The notes under the pieces: model-generated
Databases searched by the model: none
What the model was told of the DNA's origin: nothing
The model's input: only the letters and a program-made list of their open reading frames with translations
In this document: positions 41,461-50,389 of the stretch, in pieces
How positions within the stretch are numbered: the first letter of the stretch is position 1
How the letters are laid out: the number at the start of each line of letters is the position of its first letter
Program-made: the position numbers and the translations under genes
Assembly (NCBI RefSeq): GCF_009733595.1
Contig: NZ_WOFH01000009.1
Coordinates: 348,027-412,026, forward strand
From: Actinomadura litoris
Lineage (GTDB): Bacteria; Actinomycetota; Actinomycetes; Streptosporangiales; Streptosporangiaceae
Direction: 5' to 3'
DNA length: 64,000 bases

Positions 41461-41606
41461 ACGCGATCGCGTGCGAGGCCGGATTCGAGCGAAGCGGGAA
41501 TCTGGTCGCGCGGCGAGCCGCCAGGCGAGTTCGGAGCGATGCTAGCGATCGCCGCAGGGCCCGTGGATGGAGGGCCCCCCGGGCCCGGCGCCGAGGGCAC
41601 TGCAAT
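41461..41606 (-). repeat. interspersed repeat, copy C
   Basis: The reverse complement of this stretch aligns with 20354-20500 and, in part, with the minus strand of 20612-20703. It fills the gap between two converging glycosyltransferase genes and enters the coding end of the second. There it encodes the last 20 or so residues and supplies the stop codon within GATCGCTAGCATCGC. Confidence 0.7.
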
Positions 41607-43437
41607 TGACGAACGCGACCCAGTCGCCTTCGGGTGAGCGTCGGCTGTCGACGACCTTCCAGCCGTCGGGGGCGCCGTGCGGCCAGGACGCCTCCGGGGG
41701 GACGCGCTTGGGCCAGTGCAGGACGACCATGTCCACGTCCTGCGGGGGCTTGGTCCAGCGGGCGTTGAAGAGGCTGCCGTCGCCCCACCAGGCCCAGTAG
41801 TAGTGCGAGAGCCGGACCGTCCATGGGACGTTCCAGTCGAGCGCGATGGAGCGGGTGTGCTCCAGGTCGGCGCTGCCCCGGATGTCGGTGTAGGCGGTCG
41901 TGCTGCGCACGGACGGGCGCGCGATCCGGTCGGTCGCGGTGTAGCTCATCGCGAGCGCGACGGTGGCGAGCAGGCCCGCGAGCACCAGCGGGCCCCAGCG
42001 CCGCCGCGTCAGCGTCGTGAGGACGGCGAGGCCGAGCAGCACGAGCCCCGCGAGCGTCGCGTCCCACAGCCGGAAGGAGCTCCAGTCCCAGGTCAGGAAC
42101 GAGGTCTCCGGGAAGTCGTAGCGGGTGAAGGTGTAGCGGGCCAGCCGGTCGCCCGCGTACCACCGGACGACGCTCGCCGCCAGCACGGTCACGGCGACCG
42201 CGGCGGCGACCGCGGACAGCAGCGTCCGGCGCGAGGCGCGCAGCAGCACCGCGACGCCGACCGCGAACAGGATGGGGGTGACGCAGGCGAGGTAGCGGCC
42301 GTAGACGTAGTTGCCGACGCGGTACTCGTCGGGCAGCGCGCCCGAGGTCGCGAACGCGATCCCCGCGACGATCGCGAGGATCGCCAGCGCGAGCGCCCGC
42401 AGCCGTCCCGGGGTGCCGCGCCGCGCCGCCGCGAACCCGACCGCGGCGAGGCCGACCGCCGCCAGGCCGCCGGTCGCGACGCACTGGTACCAGACCTGGC
42501 CGGTGCCGAGCGACAGCGTCCAGCCGAGGCCGCCGGAGGTGGTGAGGCGCCGGGCGAGGTTGCCGCCCAGGTTGTTGTCGCCGTCCGGGTACAGGTGGGG
42601 CAGCAGCGAGTGGTTCAGGACGGTCCCGGCGGCCGTCCCCGCGCCCGCGACGAGCGCCGCGAGGGCCGCGCCGCGCCAGTGCCGCCACCGGCACGCCACC
42701 GCGACCGCCAGCAGCGCGCCGTGCACGACGAGGAAGATGGCGCCGCGCGTGTGCGAGGTGTAGGCGAACGCGACCAGCAGCGAGGCGCCCACCCCGTACA
42801 GCGCCACACGGCGGGACGGCCGCTCCCCCTTGGTGTAGGGCGCCTTCAGCCACGCGTGCACGAGCAGCAGCCAGCCGAGCAGCACGACCGGCAGCACCGC
42901 GTCGGTCAGCACGAACTCGGAGTAGAACACCACGCCCGGCAGCAGCGCCGTCACGTGCCCGAACACATACGACCAGCGCGGGCGCACGCGCAGCGCGCGC
43001 AGCAGCAGGTAGGCCAGCGGCAGCATCGCGGCGCTGACCAGCGCGTTGATCACCAGCGCGCAGCGGTAGACGGTGACGGGGTCGTCGGCGAGCCAGTAGG
43101 CGGGCATCAGCAGCAGCGGGTACCCGCCGCGGTAGACCGTCCCGTAGGACAGGTCGGCGTCGGCGCCGCCGGTCATGACGCGGGCGGCGAACAGGTAGCC
43201 CGCCTCGTCGGGGATCGCGATCGGCATGGTCTGCCCGGACGCGAGCCAGACCCGCACCGCGACCTGCGCCAGCCAGCCGAGCAGGAACAGCCAGACCCAG
43301 CGGCGCCGGCGCGCCCGCGCCGGGGCGCCCGCGCCCTCCGGGAGGGTGCCCGCCCCGCGCAGCGGCCCGCGCGTGACGGCCGCGCCCCCACCGGTGCCGG
43401 TGCCGCCGCCGGGCGGCGGCATGGTGCCCGTGCTCAT
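41542..43437 (-). CDS. GT-C family integral membrane glycosyltransferase
   Basis: A 631-residue protein with about eleven membrane helices between residues 48 and 490. After the first helix, PIAIPDEAGYLFAARV carries the Asp-Glu pair expected for GT-C enzymes using polyprenyl-phosphate sugars. The extracellular C-terminal domain (about 505-631) includes a WNVPWTVRLSHYYWAWWGDGS stretch. The first 45 residues are a disordered Gly/Pro/Arg tail. The last residues (GPGGPSIHGPCGDR) are encoded by the repeat at 41461-41606, so the C-terminus may have been acquired. It converges on the previous glycosyltransferase and follows the GT2 gene by 189 bases on the same strand. Confidence 0.82.
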   Translation of the reverse strand: MSTGTMPPPGGGTGTGGGAAVTRGPLRGAGTLPEGAGAPARARRRRWVWLFLLGWLAQVAVRVWLASGQTMPIAIPDEAGYLFAARVMTGGADADLSYGTVYRGGYPLLLMPAYWLADDPVTVYRCALVINALVSAAMLPLAYLLLRALRVRPRWSYVFGHVTALLPGVVFYSEFVLTDAVLPVVLLGWLLLVHAWLKAPYTKGERPSRRVALYGVGASLLVAFAYTSHTRGAIFLVVHGALLAVAVACRWRHWRGAALAALVAGAGTAAGTVLNHSLLPHLYPDGDNNLGGNLARRLTTSGGLGWTLSLGTGQVWYQCVATGGLAAVGLAAVGFAAARRGTPGRLRALALAILAIVAGIAFATSGALPDEYRVGNYVYGRYLACVTPILFAVGVAVLLRASRRTLLSAVAAAVAVTVLAASVVRWYAGDRLARYTFTRYDFPETSFLTWDWSSFRLWDATLAGLVLLGLAVLTTLTRRRWGPLVLAGLLATVALAMSYTATDRIARPSVRSTTAYTDIRGSADLEHTRSIALDWNVPWTVRLSHYYWAWWGDGSLFNARWTKPPQDVDMVVLHWPKRVPPEASWPHGAPDGWKVVDSRRSPEGDWVAFVNCSALGAGPGGPSIHGPCGDR

Positions 43438-43626
43438 AGGCTCGTGCTCATAGGCCCGCGCTCACCGGGGTCCGGCGGGGCGGCGGCAGGTCAGGGAAGG
43501 AAGATCCATCGTCGTGCAAGCCTGTCACAGCGATGCCGGCGCATCGCCCGCGACCCCGAAACGTTCAGGGAGTTCTCGGTTCGCGGCCCGGCTCGCGCCC
43601 GGCGGGGGAACGCCCGGGGGGACGGC

Positions 43627-45006
43627 TCAGCCCTCGGCCTTGCCGCCCGCCTCGACCGACGCGCCGTCCTCGGCGCCGGACGCCGGGTCCGTGGCCTCGC
43701 CGTCCCCGGTGGCCGCGGCGTCCTGCGACTCGGCGGCGTCGGCCCTGGTGAGGCCGCCCTCGACGGCCTTGCGCTCGCCGGCCTTGCGCTCGCCCGCGAC
43801 CTTCGCGGCGGCGGCGTCCACGACGCCGGCGGCCTCCTCGGTCGGGTCGACCAGCGGCGGGTGCTGGCGGCGGCGGATGCCGAGGATGCTGACGAACAGC
43901 GAGGCGAAGATGGCCTGGAGGCTCATCACCAGCGCGGTCGCGGCCGGGACGACGATGCGCAGCGAGTGCCGGGGGTCGAGTTCACCGAAGCTGTTGACGC
44001 GCCAGTGCAGCAGCGAGGCGACCAGGCCGCCGAGGCCGGCGACCGCGAGCAGGCCGCCGAGCAGCAGACCGCGCTCCAGGCTCCACCAGTCGATGATCTT
44101 CTGGACCCGCCGGTCGTGCGGCAGGAACCCCTCCTGCATCGCGTAGACCTTGGTGAGCAGCGCGAACAGCACCGCCTGGAAGCCGATCACCAGCGCGGCC
44201 GACGCGCCGACGAGCGTGTCGACGTCGAAGGCGACCTCGCCGACGGTGACCGGGCCGGTGGACAGCGCGATCCCCGCGAGCAGCCCGAGCGTCATGAAGA
44301 CCAGGCCCGGGATGAGGAACAGCCAGCGCGGGCTGTAGAGCATGAGGAAGCGCAGGTGGCGCCAGCCGTCCCGCCAGGTGTTGAGGTGCGGGGCGCGGGT
44401 GCGGCCGTCCGGCGACAGCGTGGTGGGGACCTCGCGGATGTCGTACTTCTGCAGGGTCGCCTTGACGACCATCTCGCTGGCGAACTCCATGCCGCCGGTC
44501 TGGAGGCCGAGCCGCAGGATCGACTCCTTGTTGAAGGCCCGCAGCCCGCAGTGGAAGTCGCCGATCTTGCTGCGGAAGAACAGCCGCCCGACGAAGCTCA
44601 GCACCGGGTTGCCGAGGTAGCGGTGCAGCGGGGGCATGGCGCCGGGGGCGATGCCGCCCTTGAAGCGGTTGCCCATGACGAGGTCGGCGCCGTCGCGCAG
44701 CTCCTCCACGAACGGGCCGAGGGTGGCGAAGTCGTAGGAGTCGTCGGCGTCGCCCATCGCGACGTAGCGGCCCCGCGCGGCGCGGATGCCGCCCATGAGC
44801 GCGTTGCCGTAGCCCTTGTCGATCACCGGCACGACACGGGCGCCGGCGTCGCGGGCGAGCTGCTGGCTGCCGTCGGTGCTGCCGTTGTCGGCGATGACCA
44901 CCTCGCCGTCGATGCCGCTGTCCTCGAAGAAGCGGATCGTCTTGCGGACGCAGGTCTCGACCGTTTCCGCCTCGTTCAGGCATGGCATCACTACGGAGAG
45001 TTCCAC
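43627..45006 (-). CDS. GT2 glycosyltransferase with C-terminal membrane domain
   Basis: A 459-residue enzyme. The GT-A domain (about 1-225) has VVMPCLNEAETVETC, the nucleotide-sugar motif DADDSYD (about 84-90), GNRFKGG and DFHCGLRAF, closest to dolichyl/polyprenyl-phosphate mannose or glucose synthases. Four membrane helices follow (about 235-390), then a charged Ala/Glu tail. It probably makes the polyprenyl-phosphate sugar that the neighbouring GT-C enzymes and the protein mannosyltransferase at 48.6 kb use. GTG at 45004-45006 has AAGGAG 6 bases upstream. Confidence 0.88.
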   Translation of the reverse strand: MELSVVMPCLNEAETVETCVRKTIRFFEDSGIDGEVVIADNGSTDGSQQLARDAGARVVPVIDKGYGNALMGGIRAARGRYVAMGDADDSYDFATLGPFVEELRDGADLVMGNRFKGGIAPGAMPPLHRYLGNPVLSFVGRLFFRSKIGDFHCGLRAFNKESILRLGLQTGGMEFASEMVVKATLQKYDIREVPTTLSPDGRTRAPHLNTWRDGWRHLRFLMLYSPRWLFLIPGLVFMTLGLLAGIALSTGPVTVGEVAFDVDTLVGASAALVIGFQAVLFALLTKVYAMQEGFLPHDRRVQKIIDWWSLERGLLLGGLLAVAGLGGLVASLLHWRVNSFGELDPRHSLRIVVPAATALVMSLQAIFASLFVSILGIRRRQHPPLVDPTEEAAGVVDAAAAKVAGERKAGERKAVEGGLTRADAAESQDAAATGDGEATDPASGAEDGASVEAGGKAEG

Positions 45007-45317
45007 GCGATCTCCTTCGTTACCCCTGGTGACCGTCTGCGGTGTTTACCATGAATCTCATATGTATTCCGCCGAGCGGCCCATCTGGTTCATGATGCCT
45101 GCCGGGAACGGAGGATGCCGGGCACTCCCCACAAGAGCGCCCGTATCGTGTTGCTCACTCGCAACCGAAAAACCATCCCCGGCCACGGTCGCGGGCGGCA
45201 GGCTAGGACGTCAAGCATACGGGCACGGCGGCCCGGAAAGGTTGGGTCGGCTGTGACGCTCGCGGGAAACGCACTGCCACCAGGCGGAACACCAGGCATG
45301 GAAGGGGAGGTGCGGTA
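45007..45317. other. divergent intergenic region between GT2 and GT-C genes
   Basis: About 310 bases expected to contain back-to-back promoters. I see no gene and no convincing hexamers. GGGGAGG at the right edge is the ribosome site for the next gene. Confidence 0.5.
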
Positions 45318-47090
45318 GTGGCGGGGGAATCGCCGCACGGCACCGTACTCGACGGGGGCGCGCTGGAGCAGGCCGCGCTCGACGAGGCGGCTCGGGACGC
45401 CGCGTCCGGCACGTCCGGCGACACGCCCGGGGGCACAACGACGGTCACCGATTCGGCGACCGAGGTCGAGCCGGGGCCCGGCACGGGCACTGACCTCGAA
45501 GAAGACACGGGCAAGCCGGGCGAGCCCGGCGATTCACCGGCGGTGGACGAGCCGCCCGCGCAGGAGGACGAGGGCCGCCGGGGGCGCGCCGCCGGACTGT
45601 GGGCGACGGTGCGGCGACACCCCGCGTTCACTGTGATCATCACCACAGCGGCGCTGCTGCGGCTGGTCGCGATGATCGGCTACCAGCCCGCGATGTACTT
45701 CAACGACACCTTCGACTACCTGCACGTCGCGACGGACCCCTACCCGCACCCGCTGCGGCCGGACGGCTACTCGTTCCTGCTGATCGGGCTGAAGCCCTTC
45801 CACAGCTTCGCGCTCGTCGCGCTCGTCCAGCACCTGATGGGCCTGGGCATGGGCGTGATGATCTACATGCTGCTGCGCCGCAGGTTCACCCTGCCCGGCT
45901 GGGGCGCCGCGCTCGCGGCGGCGCCGGTGCTGCTGGACGGCTACCAGATCCAGCTCGAAGAGCTCGTCCTGTCCGACACGATGTTCACCTTCCTGGTGAT
46001 GTGCGCGGTGACGCTGCTGCTGTGGCACGACCGCCCGACCTGGAAGATCGCCGCCTCGGTGGGGCTCATCATCGCGCTGGCGTGGCTGACCCGGTCGGTC
46101 GGCATGCCGGTGCTGCTGGGCGTGCTCGCCTACATGCTGGTGCGGCGCAGCGGCTGGCGGCTCATGGCCGTGACGCTCGTGGCGTGCGTGCTGCCCATCC
46201 TCGGCTACATGGGCTGGTACAAGGCCGAGACCGGCAAGTTCGCCATCACCGAGAGCAACGGCATCTTCCTGTACTCGCGGGTCTACAAGTTCGCCGACTG
46301 CCACAAGGTCCACGACCTGCCGGTCGAGGAGTACGCGCTGTGCACCGAGCGGGTGAACCGGCTGCCGAACTCCCAGGACGGCATCTGGAACCAGGCGTCC
46401 CCGCTCAACCGCTACACCGGCAAGCGGTTCAGCCCCGAGAACGACAGGCTCGCCAACGACTACTCCAAGCGCGTGATCCTGTCCCAGCCCGTCGACTACG
46501 CCCGGGTCGTCGCGCACGACTTCCTCAAGGTGTTCCGGTGGAACCGCACCGTCTTCCCCGACGAGGCCACCTACAACCAGTACGAGTTCCGCAAGGTGAG
46601 CAAGCCGCTGCCCGACTGGAACATGGGCTCGGGCGTCACCGCCGCCGACGAGGCGAACGCCTACGAGAACGGCAACGCCCGCACCCGCGTGGTCGAGCCG
46701 TTCGCGGGGCTGATCCGGGGCTACCAGGACCACGTCTTCCTGCGCGGGACGATGCTCGCCGCCGTCCTGGCGATGGGGCTCGCCGGGATGGTGCCGCTGT
46801 GGCGGCGGTTCGGCGGCGTGGCGTTCCTGCCGTGGACGCTCGCGGTCGGGCTGCTGCTCGCGCCCGCCGCGACCGCCGAGTTCGACTACCGGTACGTGCT
46901 GCCCGCCGTCCCGCTGGCCGCGCTCGCGGCCGGGATGACGTTCAGCCCGGAGGTCAGGGCGCGCTTCGCCGCGCTGGGGCGCCGCGTCCGCCGGATGGGC
47001 CGCATCGACGGGGGCCCGGACCGGGCCGCCGAGGACGTGACCGCGGAGGAGGGCCCCGCCGGGGTCGCCGCGCCCGACCCCGCGACCTGA
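45318..47090 (+). CDS. GT-C-like integral membrane glycosyltransferase
   Basis: A 590-residue protein with a 95-residue acidic, Pro/Gly-rich cytoplasmic N-terminus, about nine membrane helices (from about 105) and a large extracellular loop at about 310-475. The first extracellular loop has FNDTFDYLHVA, an acidic pair placed as in GT-C sugar transferases. The long loop (YKFADCHKVHDLPVEEYALC, NPLNRYTGK-like segments) is unusual and may bind the acceptor; its two Cys could form a disulfide. GTG at 45318 is 9 bases after GGGGAGG. It is divergent from the GT2 gene. Confidence 0.8.
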   Translation: MAGESPHGTVLDGGALEQAALDEAARDAASGTSGDTPGGTTTVTDSATEVEPGPGTGTDLEEDTGKPGEPGDSPAVDEPPAQEDEGRRGRAAGLWATVRRHPAFTVIITTAALLRLVAMIGYQPAMYFNDTFDYLHVATDPYPHPLRPDGYSFLLIGLKPFHSFALVALVQHLMGLGMGVMIYMLLRRRFTLPGWGAALAAAPVLLDGYQIQLEELVLSDTMFTFLVMCAVTLLLWHDRPTWKIAASVGLIIALAWLTRSVGMPVLLGVLAYMLVRRSGWRLMAVTLVACVLPILGYMGWYKAETGKFAITESNGIFLYSRVYKFADCHKVHDLPVEEYALCTERVNRLPNSQDGIWNQASPLNRYTGKRFSPENDRLANDYSKRVILSQPVDYARVVAHDFLKVFRWNRTVFPDEATYNQYEFRKVSKPLPDWNMGSGVTAADEANAYENGNARTRVVEPFAGLIRGYQDHVFLRGTMLAAVLAMGLAGMVPLWRRFGGVAFLPWTLAVGLLLAPAATAEFDYRYVLPAVPLAALAAGMTFSPEVRARFAALGRRVRRMGRIDGGPDRAAEDVTAEEGPAGVAAPDPAT

Positions 47091-47130
47091 TCGGAGGTCG
47101 CGGGACGGGCGTGCCACCGGCTGGAGCGCT

Positions 47131-47433
47131 CTACCAGGCGTGCAGGCGCCGGAGGTGGAAGACCATCGCGACGTCGCCGTCGGCGCGGGCCTTCGGCACC
47201 TCCGCCTGCCTGCCGAGCGGTTTGGAGAACACCTTGATGTTCTGGCTCTGGCAGTTGGGGCAGACGTGGTCGGTCCAGGGCGTCGTGCAGCGCTGGCCGC
47301 CCCGTTCGTACACCGCCGCCTCGCCGCCGTGCCCGTCGTCGTAGTGGCGGACCTCGAACTGCTCGTCCCAGCTCGTCATGCAGGCCAGGCATTCATAGAC
47401 CCACATCTCGTGGTCTGACCATGTGTCATGCAT
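47131..47433 (-). CDS. small zinc-ribbon protein
   Basis: A 100-residue protein with two Cys pairs, CLAC (in WVYECLACMTSWDE) and CPNC (in HVCPNCQSQNI), spaced as a zinc ribbon. A conserved acidic/His linker (RHYDDGHGGEA) lies between them. No known family is recalled with confidence; it resembles small actinobacterial C4 zinc-ribbon proteins. ATG at 47431-47433 is chosen after GATGAGGG; ATG at 47440-47442 is an alternative start. Confidence 0.75.
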   Translation of the reverse strand: MHDTWSDHEMWVYECLACMTSWDEQFEVRHYDDGHGGEAAVYERGGQRCTTPWTDHVCPNCQSQNIKVFSKPLGRQAEVPKARADGDVAMVFHLRRLHAW

Positions 47434-47623
47434 GGCCCTCATCCCCTTGTGACGCCGGGTACGCACACGTCACGCAGCGCGTCGATCCCATGCGCTTCAT
47501 CCCCTATTCACCCCGAACATGTCGCCCGACGAGTTATTCCCCGGATCCGGTGGTTAGACAGCTCCGAGTGGGGTGTCTATTAGGTGCGGGTTTCATGGCC
47601 CCGCCCGGCGGCGCGGCCCCGGC

Positions 47624-48457
47624 CTATCCCCTGGCCTGGACGACGGCGTCGTAGACGACCCGCTTCGGCACGCCGTTCTCCTTGGCGATCTCCTGGATCG
47701 CCTGCTTGCGCGGGGTCCCGGCGTCCTCCCGGACGGCCACGGCGGCGGCCAGGTCGGCCGGTTCCGACAGGCCCTCGGGCTCGGGCGCGCCGCCGACGAC
47801 CACGGTGATCTCGCCGCGCACGCCGTCCCGCGCCCAGGCCGCCAGATCGCCGAGCGGGCCCCGGCGGACCTCCTCGTAGGTCTTGGTCAGCTCCCGGCAG
47901 ACCGCCGCCGGACGGCCGGCGCCGAACGCCTCCGCCATCGCGGCGAGCGTCTCCTCCAGCCGGTGCGGCGCCTCGAAGAACACCATCGTGCGGGGCTCCC
48001 GGGCGAGGGCCTCCAGGCGCCGGGCCCGCTCCCCCCGCTTGCGCGGCGGGAACCCCTCGAAGCAGAACCGGTCGGTGGGCAGGCCCGACACCACCAGCGC
48101 GGTCGTCACGGCGGACGGCCCCGGCAGCACCGTGACCGGCACCCCCTCCGCCACCGCCGCGCGGACGAGCCGGTACCCCGGGTCCGACACGCCCGGCATC
48201 CCCGCGTCGGTGATCACCAGGACGTCGCGTCCGGCGAGCAGCTCGGCCAGCAGCTCGGCGGCCCGGGCCCGCTCGTTCTGGTCGTAGTAGGACACGATTC
48301 GCGCCGACAGCTCGACGCCGAGGTCGCCCGCGAGCCGCCGCAGCCGCCGGGTGTCCTCGGCGGCGATCACCGGGGTGCCCGCCAGCGCCGCCCGGAGCCG
48401 CTCCGACGCGTCCTCGGGCCGCCCGATCGGCGCCGCCCCCAGCAGCAAGGTCCCCAT
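47624..48457 (-). CDS. rsmI: 16S rRNA (cytidine1402-2'-O)-methyltransferase
   Basis: RsmI, 277 residues, methylates the ribose of C1402 in the decoding centre of 16S rRNA. It is a tetrapyrrole-methylase-fold enzyme. It has the TLLLGAAPIGRPEDASERL start, AAEDTRRLRRL, the SAM-binding ITDAGMPGVSDPGYRLV (about 75-91), PGPSAVTTALVVSGLP and FEAPHRLEETL. ATG at 48455-48457 is used (GTG at 48460 is an alternative). It is divergent from pmt, the standard actinobacterial arrangement. Confidence 0.96.
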   Translation of the reverse strand: MGTLLLGAAPIGRPEDASERLRAALAGTPVIAAEDTRRLRRLAGDLGVELSARIVSYYDQNERARAAELLAELLAGRDVLVITDAGMPGVSDPGYRLVRAAVAEGVPVTVLPGPSAVTTALVVSGLPTDRFCFEGFPPRKRGERARRLEALAREPRTMVFFEAPHRLEETLAAMAEAFGAGRPAAVCRELTKTYEEVRRGPLGDLAAWARDGVRGEITVVVGGAPEPEGLSEPADLAAAVAVREDAGTPRKQAIQEIAKENGVPKRVVYDAVVQARG

Positions 48458-48582
48458 CACGCCGCCATTGTCCCACCGGCCCTGTCCCACCGGCCCCTTC
48501 CCATCGGCCCGCCCGGCGGGCGGTTCGTCCGGCGCGGTGGAGATCGCCCGATGCCGCCGGAGTCCGCCCTTACGATTGCAGG

Positions 48583-50265
48583 ATGGCGACGACGGATCTG
48601 GTAGCCGCCCCGGTGGCCTCACCGCGGCGGCGGACCCCCACCCTCCGGGAATGGCTCGCCCCCGCGATCCCCGGCGGCGCATTGGCCGGCTGGCTCGGCC
48701 CGCTGCTGGTCACGGCCCTCGCGGGCTTCCTGCGCTTCTACCGGCTGGGGTCGCCGCACGCGGTGGTCTTCGACGAGACCTACTACGCCAAGGACGCTCT
48801 CGCGCTGTGGAGGTTCGGCTGGGAGCACAACACCGTCGACAACGCCGACAAGATGCTGATCGCCGACCGGCACGCGGACATCTGGTCGGACGGGCCCTCC
48901 TTCGTCGCCCACCCGCCGATGGGCAAGTGGATGATCGCGATCGGCGAGTGGCTGTTCGGCGCGACGCCGTTCGGGTGGCGGTTCGTCCCCGCGCTGGTCG
49001 GGACGCTGTCGGTGCTGATCCTGTGCCGGGTCGCGCGGCGGATGACCGGCTCGACGCTGCTCGGCTGCGCCGCCGGGCTGCTGCTGGCGCTGGACGGCCT
49101 CCAGTTCGTCACGAGCCGGGCCGCGCTGCTCGACATCTTCGTGATGTTCTGGGTCCTGGCCGGGTTCGCCTGCCTGGTGAACGACCGCGACCGCTCCCGC
49201 CGCCAACTCGCGGAGCGGATCGAGGGCGGGGACCCCTCGCCCTACGGGCCGTTCCTCATGCACGGATGGCGGTGGGGAGCCGGGGTCTGTCTCGGCCTGG
49301 CCTGCGCCACCAAGTGGACGGGCGTGTTCTACATCGCCGGGTTCGGCCTCATGGTCGTGCTGTGGGACTACGGCGCCCGCCGCGCCGCAGCCGTCCGGCG
49401 GCCGGCCGCCGGGACGCTGCTGCTGGAGGCCGGGCCCGCGTTCGTCCAGCTCGTCGTGGTCGCGGTGGTGGCCTACATCGCGTCCTGGTGGGGGTGGATC
49501 TTCAAGCCGGGCGGCTGGGGACGCGGCGAGGTGTCGGGGAACCCGCTGTGGCGGCCGGTCGAGGCGATGCCCGACCTGTGGCACTACCACAAGGAGATGC
49601 TGCACTTCCACACCGGCCTGGACGCCTCGCACCCCTACCAGTCCTGGCCGTGGGACTGGCCGATCCTGCGCCGCCCGGTCGCGTTCTTCTACAACGAGCC
49701 CAAGTCCGGCTGCGGCGCCGCGCGCTGCTCCCGCGAGATCCTCGGCATCGGCACGCCCGCGCTGTGGTGGGGCGCGCTGGCCGCCCTCGTCGGCGTCCTG
49801 CTGCTGTGGCTGGTCCTGCGCGACTGGCGGGCGGGCGCGATCCTGATGGGCTTCCTCGCGGGCTGGCTGACCTGGTTCCCCTCGGCGTTCGCCGACCGCA
49901 CGATGTTCCTGTTCTACGCGACGCCGATGATCCCGTTCATGGTGCTCGCGGTGGTGCTGGTGCTGGGCTACCTGATCGGCCCGGCGTCGACGACGGCGGG
50001 GGCGCACGCCGCGTCCGTCCCCCGCGCCGACCCGCCGGACTTCGGCCACCCCCTGGACGACGTCCCGGAAGGCGCCGGAGCGACCGCGCAGCGCCTGCAA
50101 CCGCCGCCCCCGGCGGGGCTGCGCCGCGTCATCGGCGCCGCCGCGGCGGGCGCGTTCCTGCTGGTGGTCCTGGCGAACTTCGCCTACTTCTATCCGATCC
50201 TGGCCGCGCAGACCCTCCCCTACGACGACTGGCACGCCCGGATCTGGTTCGGCACCTGGGTCTGA
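48583..50265 (+). CDS. pmt: polyprenyl-phosphate-mannose protein O-mannosyltransferase
   Basis: A 560-residue GT39 enzyme that transfers mannose from polyprenyl-phosphate-mannose to Ser/Thr of exported proteins on the outer face of the membrane. The catalytic loop VVFDETYYAKDA (about 62-73) has the Asp-Glu pair. Family motifs FVAHPPMGKWMI, KWTGVFYIAGFG and HPYQSWPWDWPILRRP are present, along with about ten membrane helices. In M. tuberculosis the orthologue (Rv1002c) works with the Sec pathway. The GT2 at 43.6 kb could provide its donor. ATG at 48583. Confidence 0.95.
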   Translation: MATTDLVAAPVASPRRRTPTLREWLAPAIPGGALAGWLGPLLVTALAGFLRFYRLGSPHAVVFDETYYAKDALALWRFGWEHNTVDNADKMLIADRHADIWSDGPSFVAHPPMGKWMIAIGEWLFGATPFGWRFVPALVGTLSVLILCRVARRMTGSTLLGCAAGLLLALDGLQFVTSRAALLDIFVMFWVLAGFACLVNDRDRSRRQLAERIEGGDPSPYGPFLMHGWRWGAGVCLGLACATKWTGVFYIAGFGLMVVLWDYGARRAAAVRRPAAGTLLLEAGPAFVQLVVVAVVAYIASWWGWIFKPGGWGRGEVSGNPLWRPVEAMPDLWHYHKEMLHFHTGLDASHPYQSWPWDWPILRRPVAFFYNEPKSGCGAARCSREILGIGTPALWWGALAALVGVLLLWLVLRDWRAGAILMGFLAGWLTWFPSAFADRTMFLFYATPMIPFMVLAVVLVLGYLIGPASTTAGAHAASVPRADPPDFGHPLDDVPEGAGATAQRLQPPPPAGLRRVIGAAAAGAFLLVVLANFAYFYPILAAQTLPYDDWHARIWFGTWV

Positions 50266-50389
50266 CCCCGCCTCCTCCGGGCCGGACGCGCGTCCCGAAC
50301 CGAAGGGCGCACCTCCACGCGACCTGTCCCCCTCGGCGCGGTGCGGCGTCGGCCTGAGGGGTGCGGGTGGTGGGCGTCCCGCGCGTCCC

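Noticed and set aside
41677..45054. Plus-strand open frame of about 1100 codons
   Set aside because: It runs antisense across two glycosyltransferase genes and their gap, with an Arg/Gln/His-rich translation and no recognisable motifs.
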